In this document: positions 32,201 to 42,042 of the stretch, one piece after another
Layout of the letters: each line of letters opens with the position of its first letter
Numbering within the stretch: position 1 is the stretch's first letter
From: Costus lasius
Lineage: Eukaryota; Streptophyta; Magnoliopsida; Zingiberales; Costaceae
NCBI GenBank assembly: GCA_027563935.2
Contig: CM050450.1
Coordinates: forward strand, 94,300,439 to 94,364,438
Direction: 5' to 3'
Length of the DNA stretch: 64,000 nucleotides
Translations under genes and position numbers: made by a program
The notes under the pieces: generated by a model
Told to the model about the DNA's origin: nothing
The model's input: the letters and a program-made list of their open reading frames with translations, nothing else
Databases searched by the model: none

Positions 32201-33150
32201 TTCCTGAACTGCATGCTGTTAAAGCATGGTTAGGAAAATGTTTCCAGATGAAAGATCTAGGAGAAGCAGCCTATGTACTAGGTGTGAAGATCTACAGAGA
32301 TAGATCTAAGAGGCTTCTCGGGCTGTGCCAGAGTACTTACATCGATAAAGTCCTGGAAAGATTCCATTTAGAGAATTCTAAACGTGGATATCTTCCAGTC
32401 AGACATGGTCTGAATCTTTCGAAGAGTCAGTGTCCACAAACACAGACTGAGAAAGATGAAATGGACAATACGCCTTATGCTTCGGCTATTGGGTCCATTA
32501 TGTATGCGATGTTGTGTACTCGCCCTGACGTCGCTTACGGGTTAAGCGTGACCAGTCGATTCCAAAGTAATCCAGGTGTGGCGCACTGGATTGCGGTCAA
32601 GAACATTTTAAAATATCTGCGGAGGACCAAAGATATGTTCTTGATATATGGTGGTCAGGAAGAACTCAGTATTGAAGGATATACTGACGCTTCGTTCCAG
32701 TCGGACCAGGATGATTTCCGATCGCAATCAGGCTATGTTTTTAGCTTGAATGGTGGAGCAGTGGTGTGGAAAAGTTTCAAACAGTCAACTGTTGCTGATT
32801 CCACAACAGAAGCCGAGTATGTTGCAGCCTCGGAAGCATCCAAGGAGGCAGTGTGGATTCGTAAGTTCGTGAGAGAACTTGGTGTCGTTCCTTCGAGTGC
32901 AGATCCTTTGGTTATCTTCTGTGATAACACTGGAGCAATCGCACAAGCAAAGGAACCACGGTCGCACCAGAAGTCCAAGCACATACAGAGATGGTTTCAC
33001 TTGATCCGGGAGATCATTGATCGAGGCGAGATCAAAATATGCAAGGTTCATACAGATGACAATCTGGCAGACCCACTTACCAAGCCTCTGGCGCAGCAGA
33101 AGCATGAGAAGCACTGTAATAATATGGGTTTGAGATTTCTCAACCATTAG
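29245..33150 (+). CDS. C gag-pol polyprotein (Ty1/copia), intact
   Basis: This is an uninterrupted polyprotein; numbering from the Met at 29266 gives 1,294 residues. Gag is about 1-235, with a zinc knuckle C240-C243-H248-C253. The protease region carries WVLDTACG, with D287 followed by T-A instead of the usual T/S-G. The integrase zinc finger is H421, H426, C452, C455, and the core is D482, D545, E581. RT has D883 and the YVDD motif at 968-971. RNase H has D1141, E1184, D1220 and a DPLTKPL tail. It encodes capsid, processing, integration and cDNA-synthesis functions. A W at 1243 replaces the R found in A, B, D and K, in the HIQRRFH motif. The start is drawn at the predicted exon-2 boundary; if unspliced, translation would start at 29266. 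Confidence 0.93.
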   Translation: MPAATNTMSFNVRSLLEREKFAGPNFSDWFGHLKIVLKAERKLYVLETAVPPQPAPNAARAVRDAYEKHVNDSIDVACLMLASMTPPLQRQHEDMSAIEIIANLKMLYAAQARTERYNLTKLFFQSKLAEGSPVGAHVLKMIGHKEALEKLGHTINQELAVDIILQSLPPSFDAFIINFNMNKIDCTPAELLNMLLTTEETLKGKPSTSVLLVPSRNKKKGKKGKAPVKNYSKALKQKVKRAKDNRCFHCGQLGHWKKDCKALQGDKRGSIASGSGIYVTEVMVSSSSISWVLDTACGVHICSNVQELKRRRQVGQHEVDLRVGNGARVAAVAVGDYFISLPSGLVLELNSCYFVPSITKNIISIPALVRKGFAFECNISKCVLSYGNIVYATGSINNGLYMLDMESSIHNIDNKKAKNADDSTLLWHSRLGHINEKRIKRLHDHGLLESFSYEEIDTCKACLMGKMTKSPFPNKGQRASGLLDLIHSDMCGPFSKHARGGYQYFITFTDDFSRYGYVYLMRHKSESFDKFKEFKNEVQNQLGRNIKALRSDRGGEYLSHAFTDYLKECGIISQLTPPGTPQWNGVSERRNRTLLDMVRSMMSQATLPYSFWGFALETAAKVLNRVPSKAVSKTPNELWYGKQPSLTFIRIWGCEAYVKKLASGKLESRSEKCIFVGYPKETKGYYFYDPKENKVFVARTAIFLEKEFLLQEASGREIRLDENPEEGQSSQAQLDEPEPVNQVNEQPEAQISREPRRSGRIRRQPERYDGVYIIDNDEPLIYADAVSGPESARWLEAMRAEMDSMSDNQVWDLVDPPPGVIPIGCKWIFKKKIDMDGNVVTYKGRLVAKGFKQIYGIDYDESFSPVAMFKSIRILFAIAAYYDYEIWQMDVKTAFLNGNLDEDVYMTQPEGFMNPSDRHKICKLKKSIYGLKQASRSWNIRFDESISEFSFIKNEDDPCVYKRFSGSVITFLVLYVDDILIIGNEIPELHAVKAWLGKCFQMKDLGEAAYVLGVKIYRDRSKRLLGLCQSTYIDKVLERFHLENSKRGYLPVRHGLNLSKSQCPQTQTEKDEMDNTPYASAIGSIMYAMLCTRPDVAYGLSVTSRFQSNPGVAHWIAVKNILKYLRRTKDMFLIYGGQEELSIEGYTDASFQSDQDDFRSQSGYVFSLNGGAVVWKSFKQSTVADSTTEAEYVAASEASKEAVWIRKFVRELGVVPSSADPLVIFCDNTGAIAQAKEPRSHQKSKHIQRWFHLIREIIDRGEIKICKVHTDDNLADPLTKPLAQQKHEKHCNNMGLRFLNH

Positions 33151-33159
33151 ATTAAGTGC

Positions 33160-33170
33160 AAGTGGGAGAT
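33160..33170 (+). other. C polypurine tract
   Basis: AAGTGGGAGAT abuts the 3' LTR. Confidence 0.85.
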
Positions 33171-34774
33171 TGTTGGGGTATGCCCTTAAGGCTAATGTTT
33201 GAGGCCTTTGGGATTGTAGCAGTATCATGTAATAAACTTTTGTGTTTATAAAGGCATGGTTATTATTCAGGTTGTTACCTTGTCTGCTGTAATAAGTGTA
33301 CTTCTGAATAATGTCTCAAAGCTGTTCAGCTAGGCTGACAGGCTATATGTCCTTAGTCGAGATATCTTGGTGAACATGAGACAGCCTTGATATGATTGAG
33401 ACTAATATGTGTTCTAATCTTATAGGATGCTTCGAGCATGGAATAAGATGTAGACTCATGGGTACATTGGATGTACTGGACAGACCCTACTGGGATATTC
33501 CATTGCTTGTCACAATGTGAATAATCCTTGTTTGCATCAAGTGGCACATGTCCTTTGACTTGAGATCACTTGTGTTTCTAAATGATGAATGTCATTATTT
33601 TGAGGTAGTTCAATATCATTTGAAAGATAATGGTTATAGACTATCTTGGATAATGATCATGAGTCAGGTTCGGATACTAGTGATAGATAAAGGATTGCCG
33701 TCTCCTTGTGGAAGGAGTGTGGTGTTCTAAAGGGGCCCCCCTTATATGAGATGATTGAGAAAGTGTATGGCCATACCCAGATGACTATGTTCATCTGATC
33801 TAATCATGCTCATCATATTGGAGCTACAAGTTTGACACACTTGTCCAATAAGAACATCCAGTGGCAAAGGAAACATGTATGCCTTGTGAAATGATTCACA
33901 CTTGTGCTGTGGTTTGGGTGTAGTCTTGGAAGACTCTTTCCTTTATATCGGGAGACAGTGATGTGTTGCTAGATACCCCTCACTGATTGTGATAACGTGA
34001 GTTATCGTTACCGACATTTAAAGGAAACCCTTAGGGTCGCACAATTTGATGATATGGCTTACTTAAGTCAGATCGTGTGGACTGAATTGTTTTAGTTCAG
34101 TTAAAAGGAGATTAGACTCTGATTGTAAGTGAGATCTGGTCTGATCATGTTTGATTGATTAGGGCTTCAGATCGGTAAGCTTCGATCGAGAGTATGGATG
34201 CTAGATCGAAGAGATCAAGAGCATCAAGAGATGAACGGTTAGATCTTGAACCGTTTGGTTCATAGAGATCTAGACCATGGCTTGGGCTGGTTTAATTTGG
34301 GTTTTTGAACCGAATTGAATTGAACCTAATTGGCTTGAACCGGTTCACATGGGTGAACGTATGGTTCAAGGTTTAAAGGCATCTTGGGCGGTTTTTCTTC
34401 AAGTGGTCGCATGGCTTGATAACCTTCCATATTTGGAAGTGTAACGCCATCACTTGAATGAAAATGAAACCTCAACGCAATTTGCCAATTACTCTCTTGT
34501 CTCCTTCATTCGACGAAGAGAGGGACTTGGACAAGGTAGCTCTCGGCCAAGCACATCTCATCATCAACACACGACAAGGAACTTTGGGGAGATCTCTTGC
34601 TAGCACAAGGAAGATCCTAAAGGGTAGCCATCTCTCATCTAGTGTGTGTTTTCTTTGGAGGAGTGCTTACTTGCCCTCTTGCTTCCAAGCCGACACCCTT
34701 TATCATGGCTATGGTAAAAGATCTCAAACTTGATCTTTGCAATACATATAAAGTTGATCATATATATGTGTTCA
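33171..34774 (+). repeat. C 3' LTR, first part
   Basis: These are the first 1,604 bp of the 3' LTR, matching the 5' LTR except at about two positions. It is interrupted after GTTCA (34770-34774) by element D and resumes at 43767. The insertion point lies just downstream of the predicted splice donor. Confidence 0.95.
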
Positions 34775-36352
34775 TGTTGGAGTATGCCCTTAAGGCTAAT
34801 GTTTGAGGCCTTGGGATTGTATAAGTATCATGTAATAAACTCTTATGTTTATAAAGGCATGGTTATTATTCAGGTTGTTACCTTGTCTGCAATAATAAGT
34901 GTACTACTGAATAATGTCTCAAAGCTGTTCAGCTAGGCTGACAGGCTCTATGTCCTTAGTCGAGATATCTTGGTGAACATGAGACAGCCTTGATATGATT
35001 GAGACTAATATGTGTGCTAATCTTATAGGATGCTTCGAGCATGGAATAAGATGTAGAATCATGGGTACATTGGATGTACTGGACAGACCCTTCTAGGATA
35101 TTCAATTGTTTGTCACAATGTGAATAATCCTTGATAGCAGCAAGTGGCACATGTCCTTCGACTTGAGATCACTTGTGTTTCTAAATGATGATTGTCATTG
35201 TTTTGAGGTAGTTCAATATCATTTGAAACATAATGATTATAGACTATCTTGGATGATGAGCTTGAGTCAGGTTAGGACACTAGTGATAGATAAAGGATTG
35301 CCGTCTCCTTGTTCAAGGAGTGTGATGTTCTAAAGGGCCCCCCTCGTGAGTTTGATTCACACTTATGCTGTGGTTTGGGTGTAGTCTTGGAAGACTCTTT
35401 CCTTTATATCGGGAGACAGTGATGTGTTGCTAGATACCCCTCACTGATCGTGATAACGTAAGTTATCGTTACCGACATTTAAAGGAAACCCTCAGGGTCG
35501 CACAATTTGATGATATGGCTTACTTGAGTCAGATCGTGTGGACTGAATTGTTTCGGTTCAGTTTAAAGGAGTTTAAACTCTGATTGTAAGTGAGATCCAG
35601 TCTGATCATGTTTGATTGATTAGGGCTTGAGATCGGTAAGCTTCGATCGAGAGTATTGATGCAAGATCGGTGAGATCAAGAGCATCATGAGATGAACGGT
35701 TAGATTGGAAACCTTAGGGTTTGGTTGATCTAGACCGATTGGCTTGGTTTGGTCTTTGAACCAAATTGGTTTGGACCAATTTGGATTGAACCGGTTCACA
35801 TGGGTGAACCCATGGTTCGATCCATAAAGCGTTTTGGGCGGTTTGCTAGAAGTGAGAACGCATGGCTTAATGGATTTTCCATTTTTGGAAAGTCATTGAG
35901 CGCATGTCTCCTTGAAACGCCAAAACGGCTTGAAGGCTCATTGAACTCTTGTCTCCTTGCTCTTGCTCGACGAGACTTGAGAGAATTTGGGTGTGGACGA
36001 CAAGAGAAGGACCGGCCAACCAAAGGAAGTGATCATCTCTTCTCTTTACTCGATCAAGGACAACTCTTGGAACCTTGCTAGCACAAGGAGCACCAAGGAA
36101 GTGAGCGCATCCTCATCTTGTGTGCGCATCTTGTGGAGGAGACCCCTATTCGATCTCTTCTTCCAAGCCGACCTCCAACTCTATGGCTATGGTATAGATC
36201 TAACTCATTCAAGTTGATCATATGCTCATGCTAAAATCGTTGAAAACACATGCTTCCGCTATCAAAGTTATGCGCCACCCCCTTTAGTGTTTTCGCCCCC
36301 CTCTTGAAAGGGGTTTCACATGCTTGCGCTCCCCCTTGAAGGGGACCCTACA
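34775..36352 (+). repeat. D 5' LTR, with 141-bp deletion
   Basis: The sequence equivalent to 42613-42753 of the 3' LTR is missing at about 35346. CCT occurs at both ends of the missing segment, suggesting a microhomology-mediated loss after insertion. The lost part contains the U3 palindrome GTATGGCCATAC. The remaining LTR keeps the GATAAC palindrome and the start-codon/donor motif (36183-36193). Confidence 0.95.
36183..36193 (+). other. D: candidate exon-1 start codon and 5' splice site
   Basis: ATGGCTATG is followed by GTATAG. Joined to exon 2 at 38117 it is in frame with the Met at 38138. Confidence 0.5.
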
Positions 36353-36354
36353 AT

Positions 36355-36366
36355 TGGTATCAGAGC
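36355..36366 (+). other. D primer-binding site (iMet tRNA)
   Basis: TGGTATCAGAGC begins 2 nt after the LTR end. Confidence 0.9.
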
Positions 36367-38116
36367 CATGTTGAAGCATGTTAATATGATTGCTTGATAT
36401 TTCCGTGATCCATGTTTGCGCATCTTCATGTATGCTTAGATCTTGTTCACATGCGAAAATTGACATGCTATTTCTCCATGCGAAAGTAAGATGTTTACTT
36501 ATCTAGGCGCATGTTGTTTGTTCATGATGTCGCATGTCTTGAGTTGGCGCTTAGTTTATGTTGTTTTATCAAACAAAACCCTAACTTGCGCGCCTATGAC
36601 TAGATCTAAAGTGCCACCTACTATAAACCCTTAGATGGGTTGATGGGGCTGAAGTCACCTCTAGGTTAGATCAAACTAGTCTGATCAGACCATCTGACAG
36701 CCTAGATGGGTTGACCAGATAGCACCTGTGCGCAAGCATGAGGTGGCTATAGGTTGACTGCATCAAAGGCGTGTAGCGAGGTCTGGTTGAGACAACCAAT
36801 GAACACTCTTGAGTTAGGCCCGGGGTCACACCCGCTTGCCAGAACTCTTGTTGGTTGTTCAGCCCTTAGCGCATGCATGGTTGACCATTAGGTCAACTCG
36901 GGTCAGTTAGGACTCGGTGCATGCAAGGGCACAGGATCTAACTAGTTGGATGAGTGGATCCCTATCAATGTACCATTGTAAGGTTGTAGGGCACATAAGG
37001 AAGTTAAAATTGATGCCTATGGGGTTTTCAAAATTTAATTTCTTGATTGGATCACATGATGATTGAGACCATGTGCTTGTTTATTTATTCTTATGTGGGT
37101 TGCCCTATTGTGTGCTGTGCTGGGGCCTGCGTGCCTGGTTAATTATAAGTTAATATTATTGTGATCTGCGAATCACATTTTTTATTAATCTATTGTATAA
37201 TTGACCTGCGAGTCAAAGCTTGTCTAGATAGATCAAAATGTTTTTGATTAGACAAGGGCATAAAAGCACACATCCAAGAGGGGCATTCAGCTGGTGGCGC
37301 ACCTGAGGTGCTCTTGGCGCTAGGGCCCTGGGTTGGACCAGATGAGATGCAAAAGAGCTCAAGTGAAGACTTAAGTAAAATTAAGGTCTTACTAGGGTTC
37401 ATGGGCTTTTACCACATAAGATCATGCTTTCTATTTATTGCTTATATAATTAGAATTGCATGTGTTTATCTTCTGCTATCACCATAGGACTTGCATGATA
37501 GTGAAGAAGATAAAAGACCGTTAAAATCCAACGCTAATATATCAAGCACGTAATGCCTTCTGGCGCGAAACCTCACTGTTCTGACTATCGTTGGAGCCGT
37601 GTTGAACCCACTCAGTGGGCACGTCCATCTATCTTCAGACAGTGCGGGATTACACCTGCGTGTTACAGAGTAGGGATTTATCCCTTCTCGTTGCTCAGCA
37701 TAGCACGTGGTGGTCCAGGGAGTAGGTCAGGTCAGCTTGACCATGTAGACTACATATGTGGCGCATATGGTAGTGCATGGAGGCAGCCATCTGTGGGGTC
37801 AGAGACTGTGTTGTACCAACTCAGTTGGCACAGTCTGCTGGATTGCCCAGATGAAGGGGAATCGCACGGGTTGGCGATTGGCTGGGACAGCCTACCAGAA
37901 ATTAATGCTTGTCATCTCTGTGCATCTTATCTCGCCTGAGCGGGACGCGGAGACCAAGTATGAAATCTGGATCCCATCTCACTAAAAGAGTGTTACTCTT
38001 TCGGACTGTTTTCTGGATTTTTCAGTCAGACAAAATAGTGAGAAAAAGAATCTTTCTTAAAGTCCTGGATTGATTCTGAACATTGATACTGACCTTGCTG
38101 TTCTTGCTTGTTGTAG
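36367..38116 (+). other. D leader (predicted intron 36192-38116)
   Basis: This is about 1.75 kb of non-coding leader, colinear with that of C. It has the three-hairpin element (37161-37256), the stem-loop domain (about 37540-38060) and the acceptor TTGTTGTAG ending at 38116. Confidence 0.75.
37161..37256 (+). ncRNA. D: three-hairpin cis-element
   Basis: Hairpin 1 (37161-37176) is GTGAT-CTGCGA-ATCAC. Hairpin 2 (37201-37216) is TTGAC-CTGCGA-GTCAA. Hairpin 3 (37219-37256) pairs CTTGTCTA with TAGACAAG and ATCAAAA with TTTTGAT, where C has ATCAAAT with ATTTGAT. This is a second compensated change. Confidence 0.65.
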
Positions 38117-41100
38117 ATTCCTGCAGCAACGAACACCATGAGCTTCAATGTGCGATCCCTACTGGAAAGGGAGAAGTTTGCTGGGCCGAACTTCTCTGAC
38201 TGGTTCGGACACCTTAAGATCGTTCTTAAGGCAGAGAGGAAACTGTATGTCCTCGAGACGGCGATACCGCCGCAGCCCGCTGCGAACGCCGCAAGGGCGG
38301 TTCGTGATGCCTATGAAAAGCACGTCAATGATAGCATTGATGTCGCTTGCCTGATGCTAGCGTCTATGACGCCACCGCTGCAGCGTCAGCATGAGGATAT
38401 GTCGGCTATAGAGATTATAGCGAACCTCAAGATGCTGTATGCTGCACAGGCGAGGACAGAACGCTATAATCTGACGAAGCTCTTCTTTCAGAGCAAACTG
38501 GCTGAAGGGAGCCCAGTGGGAGCTCACGTGCTCAAGATGATTGGGCACAAGGAGGCTCTGGAGAAACTGGGGCATACCGTCAACCAGGAGCTTGCTGTAG
38601 ATATTATTCTGCAGTCTCTTCCGCCTTCTTTCGATGCGTTCATCATTAACTTTAATATGAACAAAATCGATTGTACGCTGGCAGAGCTGCTGAATATGCT
38701 CTTGACTACTGAGGAAACTCTGAAGGGCAAGCCTTCAACCTCTGTCTTAATGGTTCCTTTTAGGAACAAGAAGAAGGGGAAGAAGGGCAAGGCCCCTGTC
38801 AAGAACTACAGTAAGGCTCTGAAACAGAAGGTCAAGCGGTCCAAGGACAACAGGTGTTTCCACTGTGGCCAGCTGGGTCACTGGAAAAAGGACTGTAAAG
38901 CGCTCCAAGGAGATAAGAGGGGAAGCATCGCTTCTGGCTCAGGTATATACGTGACGGAAGTCATGGTTTCATCTTCTTCTATTTCATGGGTGTTGGACAC
39001 TGCATGTGGAGTTCACATTTGTTCAAATGTACAGGAACTCAAGAGAAGAAGGCAGGTGGGACAGCATGAGGTAGACCTACGCGTTGGAAACGGGGCACGG
39101 GTTGCTGCTGTTGCTGTAGGAGACTATTTCATTTCTTTACCATCTGGCATTGTATTGGAATTAAACAATTGTTATTTTGTACCGAGTATCACCAAGAATA
39201 TTATCTCTATTCCTGCTCTTGTCAGGAAAGGATTTGCCTTTGAATGCAATATTTCAAAGTGTGTTTTATCTGTAGATAATATTGTGTATGCGACTGGTTC
39301 AATTAACAATGGGTTATACATGTTGGACATGGAAAATTCTATACAAAACATTGATAATAAGAAAGCCAAGTATGCTGATGACAGCACCTTGCTATGGCAT
39401 AGTCGTTTAGGCCATATAAACGAGAAACGCATTAAGCGGTTGCATGATCATGGACTGCTGGGATCTTTCTCCTATGAGGAGTTTGATACATGCAAAGCTT
39501 GTTTGATGGGTAAAATGACGAAGTCTCCTTTTCTTAACAAAGGTCAAAGGGCTTCAGGTTTACTTGACCTCATACACAGTGATGTGTGTGGGCCATTTAG
39601 TAAACATGCCAGAGGTGGCTATCAGTACTTCATTACCTTTACTGATGATTTCAGTAGGTATGGATATGTCTATCTAATGAGACATAAAAGTGAATCTTTT
39701 GACAAGTTCAAAGAGTTCAAAAATGAAGTACAAAATCAGTTAGGCCGAAATATCAAGGCACTTCGTTCTGATCGAGGTGGAGAATACCTAAGTCGAGAAT
39801 TTACTGACTATCTGAAAGAGTGTGGGATTATCTCACAGCTCACTCCGCCAGGAACACCGCAATGGAATGGTGTGTCCGAGAGGAGAAATAGAACGTTACT
39901 TGACATGGTTCGTTCTATGATGAGTCAGGCTACTCTTCCATACTCCTTTTGGGGTTTTGCACTGGAAACAGCTGCAAAGGTACTAAACCGAGTGCCATCC
40001 AAGGCAGTTTCAAAGATGCCATATGAGTTATGGTATGGGAAACAGCCTAGCTTGACATTTATCAGGATCTGGGGTTGCGAGGCTTATGTCAAAAAGCTCG
40101 CCTCTGGGAAACTGGAGAGCAGATCTGAGAAATGCATCTTTGTCGGTTACCCTAAGGAAACTAAGGGTTATTATTTCTACGATCCCAAAGAGAACAAGGT
40201 TTTTGTTGCTCGGACGGCCATATTTCTTGAGAAGGAATTTCTTCTGCAAGAGGCCAGTGGGAGAGAAATAAAGCTGGATGAGAATCCAGAGGGAGGACAA
40301 AGTAGTCAAGTGCAGTTGGATGAGCCAGAGCCAGTGGATCAGGTTATTGAACAACCTGAGGCTCAGATAACACGGGAACCGCGAAGATCGGGTAGGATCC
40401 GTCGACAGCCTGAGCGCTATGACGGAGTCTACATCATTGATAATGATGAACCCCTCACTTATGCGGATGCGGTCAGTGGACCGGAGTCAGCTAGATGGCT
40501 TGATGCTATGCGAGCCGAGATGGACTCCATGTCAGATAACCAAGTCTGGGATTTGGTTGATCCGCCTCCGGGAGTAATCCCTATAGGCTGTAAATGGATC
40601 TTCAAGAAGAAGATTGACATGGATGGTAACGTGGTTACCTATAAAGGCAGGCTAGTTGCGAAAGGTTTCAAACAAATCTACGGGATAGATTATGATGAAA
40701 CTTTCTCTCCTGTAGCCATGTTTAAGTCTATTCGGATTCTTTTCGCTATAGCTGCATATTATGATTATGAGATCTGGCAGATGGATGTGAAGACAGCTTT
40801 CCTTAATGGAAATCTGGATGAGGATGTGTATATGACACAACCTGAGGGTTTCACTAATCCAGCAGATCGTCACAAAATATGCAAGTTAAAGAAATCCATT
40901 TATGGACTTAAACAAGCATCTAGAAGCTGGAATATTCGTTTTGATGAATCAATCTCTGAGTTTGGTTTCATCAAGAACGAAGATGACCCGTGTGTATATA
41001 AGAGGTTTAGTGGGAGCGTGATTACTTTCCTAATCCTCTACGTCGATGATATCTTGATCATTGGAAATGATATTCCTGAACTGCATGCTGTTAAAGCATG

Positions 41101-42022
41101 GTTAGGAAAATGTTTCCAGATGAAAGATCTAGGAGAAGCAGCCTATGTGTTAGGTGTGAAGATCTACCGGGATAGATCTAAGAGGCTTCTCGGGCTGTGC
41201 CAAAGTACTTACATCGATAAAGTCCTGGAGAGATTCCATTTAGAGAAGTCTAAACGTGGATATCTTCCAGTCAGACATGGTCTGAATCTTTCGAAGAGTC
41301 AGTGTCCACAAACACAGACTGAGAAAGATGAAATGGACAATACGCCTTATGCTTCGGCTATTGGGTCCATTATGTATGCGATGTTATGTACTCGCCCAGA
41401 CGTCGCTTACGGGTTAAGCGTGACCAGTCGATTCCAAAGTAATCCAGGACAGGCGCACTGGATTGCAGTCAAGAACATTATAAAATATCTGCGGAGGACC
41501 AAAGATATGTTCTTGATATATGGTGGTCAGGAAGAACTCAGTATAGAGGGATATACTGACGCTTCGTTCCAGTCAGACCAGGATGATTTCCGATCGCAAT
41601 CAGGCTATGTCTTTAGCTTGAATGGTGGAGCAGTGGTGTGGAAGAGTTTCAAACAGTCAACTGTTGCTGATTCCACAACAGAAGCCGAGTATGTTGCAGC
41701 CTCGGAAGCATCCAAGGAGGCAGTGTGGATTCGTAAGTTCGTGAGAGAACTTGGTGTTGTTCCTTCGAGTGCAGATCCTTTGGTTATCTTCTGTGATAAC
41801 ACTGGAGCAATCGCACAAGCAAAGGAACCACGGTCGCACCAGAAGTCCAAGCACATACAGAGACGGTTTCACTTGATCCGGGAGATCATTGATCGAGGCG
41901 AGATCAAAATATGCAAGGTTCATACAGATGACAATCTGGCAGACCCGCTTACCAAGCCTCTGGCGCAGCAGAAGCATGAGAAGCACTGTAATAATATGGG
42001 TTTGAGGTTTCTCAACCATTAG
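38117..42022 (+). CDS. D gag-pol polyprotein (Ty1/copia), intact
   Basis: The length is 1,294 residues from the Met at 38138, colinear with C and differing at scattered residues. Gag with zinc knuckle (about 240-253), protease-like LDTACG (about 287), integrase HH/CC finger (about 421-455) with D, D, E, RT with YVDD (about 968-971) and RNase H are all present. Unlike C it keeps R in HIQRRFH and E in the SREFTDYL stretch. It is the best candidate in the window for a functional protein source for this family, although its own 5' LTR has lost 141 bp of U3. The start is drawn at the predicted exon-2 boundary. Confidence 0.94.
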   Translation: MPAATNTMSFNVRSLLEREKFAGPNFSDWFGHLKIVLKAERKLYVLETAIPPQPAANAARAVRDAYEKHVNDSIDVACLMLASMTPPLQRQHEDMSAIEIIANLKMLYAAQARTERYNLTKLFFQSKLAEGSPVGAHVLKMIGHKEALEKLGHTVNQELAVDIILQSLPPSFDAFIINFNMNKIDCTLAELLNMLLTTEETLKGKPSTSVLMVPFRNKKKGKKGKAPVKNYSKALKQKVKRSKDNRCFHCGQLGHWKKDCKALQGDKRGSIASGSGIYVTEVMVSSSSISWVLDTACGVHICSNVQELKRRRQVGQHEVDLRVGNGARVAAVAVGDYFISLPSGIVLELNNCYFVPSITKNIISIPALVRKGFAFECNISKCVLSVDNIVYATGSINNGLYMLDMENSIQNIDNKKAKYADDSTLLWHSRLGHINEKRIKRLHDHGLLGSFSYEEFDTCKACLMGKMTKSPFLNKGQRASGLLDLIHSDVCGPFSKHARGGYQYFITFTDDFSRYGYVYLMRHKSESFDKFKEFKNEVQNQLGRNIKALRSDRGGEYLSREFTDYLKECGIISQLTPPGTPQWNGVSERRNRTLLDMVRSMMSQATLPYSFWGFALETAAKVLNRVPSKAVSKMPYELWYGKQPSLTFIRIWGCEAYVKKLASGKLESRSEKCIFVGYPKETKGYYFYDPKENKVFVARTAIFLEKEFLLQEASGREIKLDENPEGGQSSQVQLDEPEPVDQVIEQPEAQITREPRRSGRIRRQPERYDGVYIIDNDEPLTYADAVSGPESARWLDAMRAEMDSMSDNQVWDLVDPPPGVIPIGCKWIFKKKIDMDGNVVTYKGRLVAKGFKQIYGIDYDETFSPVAMFKSIRILFAIAAYYDYEIWQMDVKTAFLNGNLDEDVYMTQPEGFTNPADRHKICKLKKSIYGLKQASRSWNIRFDESISEFGFIKNEDDPCVYKRFSGSVITFLILYVDDILIIGNDIPELHAVKAWLGKCFQMKDLGEAAYVLGVKIYRDRSKRLLGLCQSTYIDKVLERFHLEKSKRGYLPVRHGLNLSKSQCPQTQTEKDEMDNTPYASAIGSIMYAMLCTRPDVAYGLSVTSRFQSNPGQAHWIAVKNIIKYLRRTKDMFLIYGGQEELSIEGYTDASFQSDQDDFRSQSGYVFSLNGGAVVWKSFKQSTVADSTTEAEYVAASEASKEAVWIRKFVRELGVVPSSADPLVIFCDNTGAIAQAKEPRSHQKSKHIQRRFHLIREIIDRGEIKICKVHTDDNLADPLTKPLAQQKHEKHCNNMGLRFLNH

Positions 42023-42031
42023 ATTAAGTGC

Positions 42032-42042
42032 AAGTGGGAGAT
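42032..42042 (+). other. D polypurine tract
   Basis: AAGTGGGAGAT abuts the 3' LTR. Confidence 0.85.

Noticed and set aside
35749..36081. 110-codon frame in D LTR, repeated at 43158-43490
   Set aside because: It is an LTR duplicate with no conservation in other family members and no domain.
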